A stretch of 28,784 nucleotides of DNA from Stentor coeruleus (GCA_001970955.1 MPUH01000944.1:1-28784), one strand, 5' to 3'. Counted from the stretch's first letter, positions 9,200-20,295 are shown. The notes: a model not told the origin generated them from the sequence alone. Program-made: numbers and translations.

Positions 9200-12100
9200 A
9201 TGTTAAGATCTGGTAGTGCATTTACACCTTCTCTCGCAGAAGTTCACAAAGTGACTGGAGTGACTTTCGGAATCCTTCGGCCAGACGAGATTGAAGCCAT
9301 GTCAGCAGACACAATAACCCATACCGACATCTATGACGATGAAGGTCGTCCACGAGATCAAGGAATAAACAGTCTTCTAATGGGTACAAACGACAATATG
9401 CTGCCATGTAAGACTTGTAATGGTCGTAAAAATGATTGCCCAGGACATTTTGGCCATATAAAACTAGCCAAGCCAGTTTATCACTTCGGTTTTCTCAACG
9501 AAGTCCGCCGAGTATTACGTTCAGTATGTTTTAACTGTTCTCGTTTATTACTCAGCCATAATGATCCACGTTTCCAAACCGCGGTTAAAATGAAAAACCC
9601 AAAAGCTCGCGGAAAATATTTATACAAAATCTGTGAAGGGATAAAAAAATGTGCAGCTCAAAGCGAGAAGGAAAATGAAGAAGAAAACGAAGAAGCATCA
9701 TTTGGAGGATGTGGAAAAGAACAACCGAAAATAGTCAGAGATGGCATTGGGTTGACAATTGAGTGGTCTGAAGCTGTAGATGATCATCCTGATAGAAAAA
9801 GACGTTTAAATGCAGATGAGGCTTTGAAAATATTGAAAGAAGTTTCTGATGTTGATTGTGAAGCTCTTGGCTTTGACCCTGCTCGATCACGTCCTGATTG
9901 GATGATTATTCAAGTCCTTCCTGTAGCTCCACCATGTGTACGTCCTTATGTGGCTTTAGATTCAACATTAAGAAGTGAGGATGATTTAACCCATCAGTAT
10001 ACGCAAATATTGAAAACTAATAATAAACTTGCAAGTGAAATTGAAAGAGGCTCGCCACAACATTTGATTAATCAAGATATCATGGTTTTACAATTCCATG
10101 TTGCTACATTGTTTAATAATGAAATTCCAGGACAGCCTCAAGCTAAACATAGATCAGGAAAACCAATAAAAAGTATAAGTCAAAGGCTTAAAGGTAAGGA
10201 AGGGAGGATTAGAGGGAATTTGATGGGAAAACGTGTTGATTTTTCAGCTAGGACTGTTATTACCCCTGATCCTAATTTGAGCCTTGATCAACTTGGAGTC
10301 CCTAGGTCGATAGCATTGAATTTGACGATTCCTGAGACTGTAACACATTTTAATATGGAAAAAATGAAAATCCTTGTTGATAATGGTCCAACAATGCACC
10401 CTGGAGCTAAGTATATTATAAGATCTGATGGAAGCATTATTGACTTGAAGTATGTTAGAAGACATACTGAGTTACATTTGGAATATGGGTATAAAGTTGA
10501 AAGACATATTAATAATGGGGATTTTGTTATATTTAACAGACAACCTTCTTTGCATAAAATGTCTATGATGGCCCATTCAATTGTAGTCCTTCCATATTCG
10601 ACTTTTAGATTAAACTTGTCGGTCACCACACCGTATAATGCAGATTTTGATGGAGATGAAATGAACATGCACGTCCCTCAGAGTTTAGAAACTAAAGCAG
10701 AATTGACTGAAATCATGCATGTGCCTCGACAGATTGTATCTCCTCAGAAAAATGGTCCAGTCATGGGTGTAGTCCAAGATTCTCTTCTAGGGGTTTCTCT
10801 TTTTACAAGGCGAGACACCTTCCTCGAATTACATGAAGTGATGAATCTTCTTATGTGGGTCGATAATTTTAATGGTCGACTACCTGTGCCATGTATACTA
10901 AAACCAAGACCTTTATGGACTGGTAAGCAAATCTTCTCCCTCATCCTTCCTGAAGTCAATCTATTAAGATACTCATCAACTCATGATAGCGAAAAAGATT
11001 CTTCAATAAGAGATACAGAAGTACTTATCGAAAAAGGAGATCTTTTAACAGGCATTGTCGATAAAAGAACTGTAGGTTCAGCATCAGGTTCTTTAATCCA
11101 TGTGATTTGGATGGAACATGGACCAAACAGCACAAAAGATTTCTTATCACGTTGCCAAAAAGTTGTTAACAACTGGTTATTGATTCATTCGTTTAGTGTG
11201 GGGATTAGTGACACAATTGCCGAAACAACATCAATGGAAAATATTAAACAAACCTTATCAAAAGCTAAAACCCAAATTATTAATCTTATAGGTGATGCTC
11301 GTGAAGGAAAAATCCCATGTCAACCAGGAAAAAATATGATGGAGAGTTTTGAAGTTAAAGTAAATACTGAATTAAATAAAGCTCGTGATGACTCAAGTAA
11401 ATTGGCAACACAAAGTTTAAGTTTTAGAAATAGGGTTAAAGCAATGGTCAATGCCGGGTCTAAAGGTTCAGAAATCAACATTTGTCAGATTATGGCTTGT
11501 GTCGGTCAACAAAATGTTGAAGGACGAAGAATTCCATTTGCTTTTATGAAAAGAACAATTCCGCATTTTGGTAAAGACGATTATGGGCCTGAGTCAAGAG
11601 GTTTTGTTGAGAATTCTTATATATCAGGATTAACTCCACAAGAATTCTTTTTCCATGCTATGGGTGGTAGAGAAGGGCTTAGTGATACTGCTGTAAAAAC
11701 TAGTGAAACTGGGTATATACAAAGACGTCTTATGAAAGCTCTTGAAGATGTTATGGTCAAATATGATGGGACTGTGAGAAATTCAGCAGGGAATATCCTT
11801 CAGTTTTTATATGGGGAAGATGGTATGGCTGGAGAGTTTATTGAAGACCAAGCTTTAGAAACTCTTAAATTTGACACTGAGACGCTTAAGAAAAACTATG
11901 AGTTTCTTGACCCTAATGAAGACCCTGAGANCAGCAGGGAATATCCTTCAGTTTTTATATGGGGAAGATGGTATGGCTGGAGAGTTTATTGAAGATCAAG
12001 CTTTAGAAACTCTTAAATTTGACACTGAGACGCTTAAGAAAAACTATGAGTTTCTTGACCCTAATGAAGACCCTGAGGTATGTTTAGAAAAATATAGAGG

Positions 12101-14498
12101 GGCTATTGAAAGCTATATTATAAATGAATTACTTAAAAGACCAGATCAACAAGTTAGGCTTATGCATGAGTTTAAGAGAATTGTTGAGGACCAGAAAGAA
12201 ATGAGGAAAATCTTCCCTACTTTTGATGATGGGCAACATTTACCTGTGAATCTTAAAAGACTGATATGGAATGCTAAGAAGAAATTTGGGATTTCTGGAC
12301 TTAATAGAAGTGATTTACATCCAATTAAAGTTATTGACTGCCTTGAAGGAATGAGTAGAAAACTTAAAGTTATATCAGGGTATTTTAGAGGGGATTTTGA
12401 AAGTGAAAACAACTCAACTATGCTTTTTAATATCCACTTAAGGAGTTTTTTAAGTTCTAAAAGAGCTATAGTAAAAGAACGTCTTACTGAAGAAGCTTTT
12501 GAATGGTTACTAGGGGAAATTGAAGCAAGGTTCTCACAAGCTAAAGCCCAGCCTGGGGAGATGGTCGGGTCAATTGCCGCACAATCTTTAGGTGAGCCAG
12601 CAACTCAAATGACTTTAAATACTTTTCACTTTGCCGGGGTGTCTTCAAAAAACGTCACGCTAGGCGTGCCGAGATTAAAAGAAATCATAAATGTAGCAAA
12701 AACAATAAAAACCCCATCTCTTAGTGTATGTCTTCAACCAGAATTTGCCTCAAGTAGTGATTTTGCTAAAGATATTCTTAGTAAACTCGAATATACAACT
12801 CTAGGAAATGTTACTGAAGCTTGTGAAATTTATTATGATCCTGACCCTATGAGGACTATGATTGAAGAAGATGCTGAACTTGTAGACAATTTCTTCCAAA
12901 TCCCAGATGAAGGGATTCAAATTGATAAAATGTCCCCTTGGCTTCTCCGTATTGAATTGAATAAAATCGCAATGATTGATAAAAACATAACAATGCTTGA
13001 TATACATGATAAAATCATGCAAGAATACCCTAATGAACTTCATTGTATATATTCAGATGATAATGATGAGAAACTTATACTTAGATTACGTATAATGAAT
13101 GATGAGGAAAATAATCTTCAAGATGAACAGATGTCGAAATGGAAATTCCTTAAAGATTTAGAAGGGGCTATGTTACAAGATCTTTGGCTTAAAGGTATAG
13201 AAGGGATATCAAAAGTGGTTATGAAAGAAGTTAATGTTGCATATATAGGTCCTGATGGGGGGATTAAAAGGACTAAACATTGGCGTTTAGAAACTGATGG
13301 GGTGAATTTGGCTGCAGTTTTAGCTTTAGAAGGAGTAGATCATTCAAAGACTATATCAAATGATTTAGTAGAAGTTGCTCATACATTAGGTATTGAAGCA
13401 GTAAGAAGATCTCTAATGAAAGAGCTTCGTGATGTTTTAGGGGTATATGGTATTTATGTAAACTATAGACATTTATCTGTATTATGTGATGTTATGACTC
13501 AGCGAGGGTATTTGATGAGTATTACAAGACATGGTATAAACAGAACTGAATGTGGGCCACTTCATAAAGCATCATTTGAAGAAACAGTTGAAATGCTTTT
13601 AGAAGCTTCAGCATATTCAGAAGTTGACTATTTAAAAGGAGTGACAGAAAGTATTATGTTAGGACAATTAGCGCCAATTGGTACTGGGGAGATTGACTTG
13701 CTTATCGATACTGAAAAAATTGAACGTGCACAGACAATTTATGACCCATTGGAAGTTCCTGAAATGATGGACTATCCAGCTAATAGATACCCAGTAGAAA
13801 ACATGCAAGGAACTCCGATAAATATAGCAACACCTAGAGTATTAATGCCAGATAGTACAGCAGCAACAACACCTAGAGCTGAAACTCCAGGAAACAATGC
13901 AAATTTTTCACCTTGGGAATATGCTCCAAGTCCTGCAAGTCATGCTTCACCTTTTGTTAGATACTCACCTGTAATACATTCACCTATGTATACTCCTACA
14001 CCTAGTATGGCACAAAGTCCTAATTATACAGGATCTTCTATACAAAGTTATTCACCATCAACAGGTAGTATGAGACCATTTAGTCCTTATGGAATTACAA
14101 GTCCTGCTGTTTCTATGCCGATTAGTCCTAAAATGCAAAATTATCCTAGTCCTTATTATTCACCTTCACATCCTGGATACTCACCATCTTCACCTGCATA
14201 TTCACCTACCTCGCCACATTATTCTCCAACATCTCCAGCTTATTCTCCAACTTCACCTGCGTATTCACCAACATCTCCAGCTTATTCACCTACATCAAGT
14301 GCATATTCTCCTTCAGCACCTTCACCTGGGTATAAGCCTACGCCTTATATTCCTAGTCCGGTGTATAACCCTAGGAGCCCTGCTTACAACCCTGTTTCAC
14401 CAAGGATGACCCCACAGAGGCCAATGGATCAGCCAATGATTATACCTAAAACTAGCCCAGTGGAGGAAGAAGATGATGAAGAAGAAGTTTCTAACTAA
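9200..14498 (+). CDS. RPB1: RNA polymerase II largest subunit RPB1 (interrupted here by an assembly duplication)
   Basis: This is the catalytic subunit of RNA polymerase II, which makes mRNA in the nucleus. The frame shifts only at the N at 11931, where 146 bp are duplicated. With one copy and the two bases between removed, the frame is open for 1716 codons, a normal length. Landmarks in corrected numbering: the N-terminal clamp zinc site CxxC...CPGHFGH; the active-site loop NADFDGD with Asp482, 484 and 486, which bind Mg; the bridge helix from about 821 ([14 protein letters not shown]); the trigger loop near 1088 ([10 protein letters not shown], His1094); and a C-terminal domain. The C-terminal domain has eight contiguous heptads of YSPTSPA type at 1604-1659, with looser SP motifs before and after and an acidic end. 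No introns are visible. A 217-aa gene follows after 36 nt. Identity is certain. Confidence 0.98.
11784..12077. repeat. Artefactual direct duplication around a single N in RPB1
   Basis: Positions 11784-11929 and 11932-12077 are 146-bp direct copies, separated by one A (11930) and one N (11931). They differ only at 11848 (C) versus 11996 (T), a synonymous GAC/GAT Asp change. The offset of 148 bases breaks the reading frame by one. Protein continuity ('NEDPE' followed by 'VCLEKYRG') is restored when one copy is dropped. This looks like two overlapping contigs joined with a one-base gap instead of being merged. Confidence 0.93.
14157..14324 (+). repeat. Eight contiguous RNA polymerase II CTD heptads
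   Basis: Eight 21-nt units encode [21 protein letters not shown], three [14 protein letters not shown] and YSPSAPS. These are the targets of Ser2, Ser5 and Tyr1 phosphorylation that couples transcription to capping, splicing and 3' processing in other eukaryotes. The number is small compared with 26 in budding yeast and 52 in human. The flanks contain irregular SP and YSP motifs. Confidence 0.95.
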
Positions 14499-14534
14499 TT
14501 ATCTAATATGGATTAAAGCTTTTTAGGAGATAAA

Positions 14535-15188
14535 ATGTCTATTTATAGCGGATTTGCAACAAGAAACCTAGAAACTGCTTACAATCGTGGGCTGTGCCAG
14601 ATGATTGTTTTGTGCCAACAGCATCTATTATTATTCCTCCGCAACGGTATACCTTATATAGAAAATGTTAACGTTACTTCTTTAAGTCGATCGTTCAATA
14701 AAATTTTTCGCAATTTAAAGTCTTTAGAAAGCCACAAACACCTTGAACCAAAATTCACTGAATATTGTTCAGATTTAGCTTCCCATTTGGGATATGAGGA
14801 ACATGTTGGGACTTCTTGTGGGCAGTCTTCACATGCTACTTTGAACTCAGATATGGACTTTCATATTTTGAATGATGTATTAGCATATGATAGTTCAAGA
14901 GCAAGTCAACCTAAAGCATTTATAAGAAAAGCAGGACATTTACAAGGGAATGCTACTCCTAAAGAAAGTTATAACAATAATGTTAGAAGAGCGTCTAGAA
15001 AGTCTTTAAATAGTAGAGAAAGACCACCAAGGACAACATCAACAAGAGTTACTCCGAATATTTATGAATCTAAACAGAATAGGTCTTTTTATTCGGTAAC
15101 AAAACCGAAGAGAAACCAGAGAATCGACCCGGCCCAGCTTTATCATGATCAGGCGATGAGTTTACTTTATAGCTATATAGAAAGTTAA
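14535..15188 (+). CDS. Hypothetical 217-aa protein, 36 nt downstream of RPB1
   Basis: I do not recognise the family. The protein is 217 aa. The N-terminal third is helical and compact, starting 'MSIYSGFATRNLETAYN' and followed by a hydrophobic helix 'MIVLCQQHLLLFL' near 23-35. It does not look like a signal peptide, because a charged segment precedes it. The middle is Ser/His/Asp-rich. Residues 125-200 are basic, rich in Arg, Ser and Thr, and probably disordered. The end is helical again ('LYHDQAMSLLYSYIES'). The gene starts only 36 nt after the RPB1 stop on the same strand, so it may share the RPB1 transcript or use a very compact promoter. The start follows AGATAAA and the stop is TAA. A strongly C-poor spacer follows. 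Confidence 0.7.
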   Translation: MSIYSGFATRNLETAYNRGLCQMIVLCQQHLLLFLRNGIPYIENVNVTSLSRSFNKIFRNLKSLESHKHLEPKFTEYCSDLASHLGYEEHVGTSCGQSSHATLNSDMDFHILNDVLAYDSSRASQPKAFIRKAGHLQGNATPKESYNNNVRRASRKSLNSRERPPRTTSTRVTPNIYESKQNRSFYSVTKPKRNQRIDPAQLYHDQAMSLLYSYIES

Positions 15189-16018
15189 TGTTAAATATAT
15201 AGTGATAAGTAAGAAGTTTAGATAGGTAATATGAAGGGAAATTTGATAAGTTAAGCAGACTTTTGTATTGGATTGGGAGAAAAAATGATAGAAATATGAT
15301 AGAAGATATAAATAAGAGAGAGGGTTTTTTTATTTAAAATCAATGAAATTATTTTGTTTTGAGTAAATATTTACTTAGTTTAATTGATAGATTTAGGTTT
15401 TTATAAGATATAAATAAATGATTGAGGATTAGTATATGCTATATGAAGAGAATATATAGGCTTTAATATATTTATAGTTTATAATTTGGGGGAAAAAAAT
15501 GTAGTTTAGTAGAAAAGTACAGAAATTGTGTATCTTGAAAAAGTAAATAAATTCGAAATATTGTTAGGAAAATCTGTTTATGAAGATTGCGTATATGATA
15601 AAAAATTATATTCCAATACATACTTAAAACTAAATTTTAAATTTTAAAAACTTGATTCGAAAATGTGTTTTTTGGTGGGGACAATTTTGGTAAAACATAA
15701 AAGTTTTTACTCTGTAGGGAAAAATTAAAACAAGGAAATTTTAATTCTTTAACATGATGGATTTTATAATCTACTTATAATAAATACTGTCTAATAGTTT
15801 TTTTTTTCAAGCTCAATTTTCATTTCTTCATAAAAAGAAAATGTATATCAATACTCAAAAACCCACCTAAACTAATCCAACCTCCTACCAATGCTAAATT
15901 CCAATCCTCCTTTTCTACCAATTCTTTAAAACCCATCTCATCCTTCCCCTATCGCCTCCTCTCTTCCCTTTTCTATTCAAAACTTAAATATCCTCATATT
16001 CAAAATAACCTATATAAT
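15189..16018. other. Spacer between two plus-strand genes with strong skew switch
   Basis: I see no gene. Positions 15189-15540 contain 71 G and 8 C by hand count. Positions 15841-16018 contain 58 C and 3 G. The switch lies around 15600-15800, a T/A-rich stretch with little skew. The right half should include the promoter of the coiled-coil gene at 16019, whose start follows TATATAAT. Confidence 0.55.
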
Positions 16019-16957
16019 ATGAAACAAGCATTTCAAATAAAAGAATCCAATCGACATACAATGCCATCAAGCCAAAGACTTCTCGAACTAGAAGAAGAGC
16101 TTCGTCTAGCAAATGACACCATCGAGAAAATGCGTAAAGAACGTAGTTTCGAATCCGAACTAGAATCTGAGCTAAACGACGTAAAAGGTAAGCTTCGAAT
16201 AATCACAACCAAATTTGCCAATGTTCGTAAAGAACGTGACACTCTAAAAAAAGAAAATCGTATCCTTCAAAACGAAATCTTAGAACTACAAAGCAATATG
16301 CGACATATGGTCCCAGGTTATCAAAATATATCAGCGGCATTTCCTATGCTTAATGAAATCACTGATATAACAAGTCAATTTTATAAATGTGACTGTCAAG
16401 ACTTGTTTTTTGAAATACTAGGCCCAGAGTTATCAATGGATGGTATAGTATATTTTTTTAAAGCAGCTTTTCCTAGACTTATCGATATTATTAAAGGATA
16501 CTTTGTCCCAGCTGAAGAAGCGCTTAAAAACACAGCGGCTTTAGAAACATTAGAAGGCCCAATAATGAATGTATTAAGAAAAAGTTATCAGGCATCATGG
16601 AAGAAACTTTTAAGAAATTCAGTAACAACAGTTAATCTTCAGAGAGTAGTTGATGATATACAAAGGGTTTTAAGATTAGACAATTGTTCATCAACATCTA
16701 GTAAGCAGATTTATGATTTTTTGTATAAACTTGCTGAGATATTATTTGTTTATTATATAAATGACCCTCCAGTTAAATGTGCGATTGATTTGATAGGTCA
16801 ACAGGTTGAATTTAATTCTTTACATCATGATGCTATTGATGGGTTTATACGCCCTGGGGATTTATGTATGGTGATATTACCCCCGGTAGCTAAAGGGACT
16901 GGAGAGATAATGACGAGAGCAGCGGTTTTACATGTTGATTATGAAATGAATGTGTAG
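16019..16957 (+). CDS. Coiled-coil protein with MIEAP (SPATA18)-like C-terminal domain
   Basis: The protein is 312 aa. Residues 18-95 form a strong coiled coil ('LELEEELRLANDTIEKMRKE' and onward). The rest is a mostly helical globular domain ending in a short beta-like segment. The segments 'LAEILFVYYINDPPVKC' near 240-256 and 'PGDLCMVILPPVAKGTGEIMTRAAVLHVDY' near 279-308 resemble the C-terminal domain of mitochondria-eating protein, which in mammals acts in mitochondrial quality control and has been linked to cardiolipin. The match was made from memory of the family pattern and is moderate. A second ATG lies at codon 15 (MPSSQ), so the true start could be slightly later. The stop (TAG) lies 23 nt from the stop of the converging TAM41 gene. 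Confidence 0.6.
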   Translation: MKQAFQIKESNRHTMPSSQRLLELEEELRLANDTIEKMRKERSFESELESELNDVKGKLRIITTKFANVRKERDTLKKENRILQNEILELQSNMRHMVPGYQNISAAFPMLNEITDITSQFYKCDCQDLFFEILGPELSMDGIVYFFKAAFPRLIDIIKGYFVPAEEALKNTAALETLEGPIMNVLRKSYQASWKKLLRNSVTTVNLQRVVDDIQRVLRLDNCSSTSSKQIYDFLYKLAEILFVYYINDPPVKCAIDLIGQQVEFNSLHHDAIDGFIRPGDLCMVILPPVAKGTGEIMTRAAVLHVDYEMNV

Positions 16958-16980
16958 AGATTAGATAATATAGGAAAATG

Positions 16981-17996
16981 CTATTTCATTGATTTTATAA
17001 GTTTTGATAGAGAGTATTTGAAGATTTTTAATGGGGAGGAAGTTTTGAGGGCATGGACTATTTGTTGTTGGCTGTAATGGGCGTTTTTTGACTCGAAAAG
17101 CTTGATGATAAAATCTTTCCTTTCCTGCCATGTCAAATGAGGGAGGTCTTTGTAACAACGAATCCACTCAGGTAAACACTCCAAATTCGCATAAAAACTC
17201 ATTTTTCTCTCAACAAACCCATTATCAAAACCAAGTCCAGCCATACTCATAAGTATCGGCCTATAAATCTCTTTAAACTTCTCTAAATTATTCTCAACAA
17301 TCTTCTGAACTTTATTTGGGTCTTCTAATCTTTTATCCCCATAATAACTCAACCTAGTAATTTGTTCATACAAATCAGTCTCTTGAAATAAAGATGGTCC
17401 CATCATAGCTCCAGTAATCAAAGCCATCTTATAATTTCCCATCATCAATGAAGTAAGTTCATGATTTTCAGTTAAAATACTCACAGGTTTTTGCATTCTC
17501 CCTGCTAAATAAAATGTATCCCATTCCTTTAAATCTTTTTGTAAATCATCAAAACTAATAACCCCATATTTGAACTCTAAGTTATTATGCATAACATAAG
17601 GGTTGTAATGAATACCTGCAGCTTGATTAACTGAAGAGACAATGAAATTACTCCCTAAATACTTGAGATGATATGCATAATGATGAGGATTAATGGAAAG
17701 GTTTTCATTATGCCATGAAATAGGGTCTTCAACACAGAGGACAATATCAATTTGTGGTTTGATTTTATTTTGGGTTTGAGCAATAAGGTAACTTGACCCA
17801 TATGCNGATATGCATAATGATGAGGATTAATGGAAAGGTTTTCATTATGCCATGAAATAGGGTCTTCAACGCAGAGGACAATATCAATTTGTGGTTTGAT
17901 TTTATTTTGGGTTTGAGCAATAAGGTAACTTGACCCATATGCAAACCCAAAAAGGTGTTTAGGAAGAGTTTGTATAAACTCTTGTATATGCGCCAT
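16981..17996 (-). CDS. TAMM41: TAM41-type mitochondrial CDP-diacylglycerol synthase (interrupted here by an assembly duplication)
   Basis: TAM41 converts phosphatidic acid and CTP to CDP-diacylglycerol on the matrix side of the mitochondrial inner membrane, the first committed step to cardiolipin. With the 136-bp duplication and N at 17806 removed once, the frame is open for 292 codons plus TAG. Visible motifs: 'FGFAYGSS' (nucleotidyltransferase GS motif, G21-S23), 'IDIVLCVEDPISWHNENL' with D38 and D45, 'NPHHYAYHLKYLG', 'AGIHYNPYV', 'FKYGVIS..DL..DL..WDTFYLAGRMQKPV', and 'LSYYGDKR'. The length is slightly short for the family, and no clear presequence was identified. It starts 40 nt downstream of the kinesin-2 stop on the same strand and converges on the MIEAP-like gene with 23 nt between stops. 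Identity is secure. Confidence 0.93.
17670..17942. repeat. Artefactual direct duplication around a single N in TAM41
   Basis: Positions 17670-17805 and 17807-17942 are 136-bp direct copies joined by a single N at 17806. They differ only at 17734 (A) versus 17871 (G), a synonymous TGT/TGC Cys change in TAM41. The 137-base offset breaks the frame. Removing one copy restores the gene. The pattern is the same as in RPB1 and points to unmerged allelic contig ends. Confidence 0.93.
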
Positions 17997-18036
17997 ATAT
18001 AAAAAAAGTCTTTTTAATTTGAGAAAATGAGATAAA

Positions 18037-20295
18037 CTATTTTCGGCCTTTTTGGGTTGGTGGCCTTACCTCGCTATCACCTTTTTTAGCTGTCCCTGGT
18101 CGTCGGGCGCTACCTGGTCTTTTCCCTCCTGTAGTTTTAGGTTTTTCTGCCGCTTCTTCAACATGAGTATAGCTCTCAATTGGGACAAAAGTCGCATCAT
18201 CGTCTATATCGTTTATTATCGCATTGATCATATTTTTGATTTTCCCTGATATAAACCCATTATAATCCTCTGTTGTTCTTTCTGGTAAATCTAAATCTAA
18301 ACTCAATATATTATCATGTCTAAAACGTGTATTTGTATCCCCAAGACCTTTTGCTATTCTCGCATATTCTGATGTTGGTTGCTTTAAACCTACAGCTGAA
18401 GATGGTCTTTTACCTTGTGAAGTCTTTGTAAGTTTAACTTCTCTTAATGTCCAATCGTCTTCATTCTCATCCCAAGCCGCTCTTCTTTCAATTTTCTCTG
18501 ATTCTTCTCTAGGGACAAAGTTTTCTATTAATAAAGTCTTGAGCTTTAGTTGTTGGGTCAAAACTTTGATTGTATCAAACATATCTTCTTTTTCTCTTCT
18601 AAACTCTTGTTGGAGGTCTTTGATTTCTTGGTCAGCTTCTTGGTTTTTCTTAGTAATTCTTTTTAGTTTTTTGTTTTTAGCTTCGATTTCTTCTTGTAAA
18701 CTGCTAAATCTTTGTTCAAGCATGTTTTGTTCTTCTTCTTTTTCTTTTAGTTTCCTTTCGATTTCTCTTTCTTGTCGTTTGCGGGCTTCAAGGTCTTGAC
18801 TAGCTTTTTGTAATTCTTGTTCTTGTCTTATTGCTTGTTCCATAATCTGTGGACCTATCGACACTTTTTCTTCCATTTGTTTGAGTTTCTTAAGCAATCT
18901 TTGTTGTTTTTCTTTAGCTTTTCTTTGCGATTCTTCTTTTTTCCTAAGTTTTTCAATAAGTCTTTGCTTTTCATCTTCAGCCAAATTTCTTTGGGCTTCT
19001 ATTTTTTTAATCTCTTCTTCAGCGCTTTTTTCAATTATGAATTTTTCTTTTTCCAGTTTTTCTTCAAGTTCTTTGATTTTCTGCTGGTCTTCAATAAACA
19101 CTTTTTTTTCTACTTGAATTATCTGCGCTGGTCCTGGCATTCCAACAGGTGCACCCATACCAAAAGGTGCAGCTCCTCCTGTACCTTGTAATTCTAATGC
19201 AGCTCTTAATCTGGCGATTTCTTCTTGATATTCTCTTAATAAAGCATCTTTAGGGTCTTCATTGATTTTTGGTTTGTTTTGAATGTTTTTAGCTCGGTTT
19301 GCATAACGTAAAGTGCTAATGGTTTCATCATAGTTCCAATCAGCAGGGCCAATATTAGCAATCATAAGTGTTTTAGTATTACCTCCAAGAGAATCAGCTA
19401 AGAGTTTTGTTAGTTTTGAATCTCTGTATGGGATATGAGTAGAAGATCCATCAACAAGAGCTGATATGACATTACCAAGAGTTAACAAGGATTTATTGAT
19501 ATTTGTAGCTTCTTTCAATCGGTCACCAGTAGCTCCAGTTTTACTTTGGCGTTCACTGCCTGCAAGATCAACTAGGTTTAATTTCCCTGCTCTTATATGA
19601 TTCATCCCATCAGCACCTTTTCCACTTCTTTCTATGACTATTGAAAATATTGAATGCGACCTTGAAGAATCACGATTCATATTTGTTTGACCTGTATGTC
19701 TGTTTTTCCTTCCAGAAATCATAACTTCTTTCATCTCTTCAATACCTTTGACTATAAACAAGTTTAGATCTTTAACATAAAACCCTGTATCTGCTTTTTC
19801 TTTAACATCAAGCTTTGTTGCTGCATCTTTGCTAAGCAAATCATGGATTTCTTCATTGTAAATTTCTAGAAAGCTGACTCTTATAAGAAACTCAGTGTCT
19901 GGGTTTTGTTCAACTGCATAAAAAATTTGCTCAAAGGATCTTGGGATGATTCCACGGTTTTCATGAGGATTATCTTCACCTTCCATAGTAAAAGTTTTTC
20001 CTGTACCAGTCTGACCATAAGCAAAGATAGTCCCATTGTAACCTTGAATAACACTTTCGACAATTGGGTAGCCTGTATCTGAATAGACTTGTTCTTGGAT
20101 TGAATCAGCTCCGTAAGTACAGTCAAAGGTGAAGGTTTTGGGTGGTTCTGATGAGTCCCCTTTAGCATTTAGAATACTGATTTCTCCACGGTTTGAGTCT
20201 ACTGAGACTATAGACAAGCGCCCATCTTTGCGCTCTCCACTAGACATTGGCCGGCATCTTATAGCGACTTTTACGCTTTCAACCTTTTTACTCAT
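18037..20295 (-). CDS. KIF3: Kinesin-2 motor subunit (KIF3B/FLA8-like), anterograde intraflagellar transport
   Basis: The protein is 752 aa, usual for a kinesin-2 heavy chain. The N-terminal motor spans about 1-345, with P-loop GQTGTGKT (94-101), switch I SSRSH (210-214) and switch II DLAGSE (243-248). The neck '[21 protein letters not shown]' (345-365) is diagnostic of kinesin-2 and is closest to KIF3B from memory. A Gly/Pro-rich hinge and a long charged coiled coil (about 400-605) follow. The tail has 'RPSSAVGLK' and '[15 protein letters not shown]', as in KIF3-type tails, and a basic Ser/Lys-rich end. Such motors form a heterotrimer that moves intraflagellar transport trains toward ciliary tips. 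The start follows TAATA and the stop is TAG. TAM41 begins 40 nt downstream. The A or B subunit assignment is uncertain. Confidence 0.95.
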   Translation of the reverse strand: MSKKVESVKVAIRCRPMSSGERKDGRLSIVSVDSNRGEISILNAKGDSSEPPKTFTFDCTYGADSIQEQVYSDTGYPIVESVIQGYNGTIFAYGQTGTGKTFTMEGEDNPHENRGIIPRSFEQIFYAVEQNPDTEFLIRVSFLEIYNEEIHDLLSKDAATKLDVKEKADTGFYVKDLNLFIVKGIEEMKEVMISGRKNRHTGQTNMNRDSSRSHSIFSIVIERSGKGADGMNHIRAGKLNLVDLAGSERQSKTGATGDRLKEATNINKSLLTLGNVISALVDGSSTHIPYRDSKLTKLLADSLGGNTKTLMIANIGPADWNYDETISTLRYANRAKNIQNKPKINEDPKDALLREYQEEIARLRAALELQGTGGAAPFGMGAPVGMPGPAQIIQVEKKVFIEDQQKIKELEEKLEKEKFIIEKSAEEEIKKIEAQRNLAEDEKQRLIEKLRKKEESQRKAKEKQQRLLKKLKQMEEKVSIGPQIMEQAIRQEQELQKASQDLEARKRQEREIERKLKEKEEEQNMLEQRFSSLQEEIEAKNKKLKRITKKNQEADQEIKDLQQEFRREKEDMFDTIKVLTQQLKLKTLLIENFVPREESEKIERRAAWDENEDDWTLREVKLTKTSQGKRPSSAVGLKQPTSEYARIAKGLGDTNTRFRHDNILSLDLDLPERTTEDYNGFISGKIKNMINAIINDIDDDATFVPIESYTHVEEAAEKPKTTGGKRPGSARRPGTAKKGDSEVRPPTQKGRK

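Noticed and set aside
14089..14409. Plus-strand His/Leu-rich frame over the end of RPB1
   Set aside because: It is an out-of-frame reading of the CTD heptad repeats.
11871..14498. A separate second RPB1-like gene
   Set aside because: The overlap with 9200-11992 is explained by the N-flanked duplication. Together the two parts make one normal RPB1.
17655..17996. A separate small gene, or pseudogene fragments, upstream of 17592
   Set aside because: Collapsing the N-flanked duplication gives one continuous TAM41 frame, including the stretch between 17592 and 17655.
18539..19191. Plus-strand frames rich in Phe, Ser and Leu inside kinesin-2
   Set aside because: They are antisense shadows of the Glu/Lys-rich coiled coil (GAA/AAG read as TTC/CTT).
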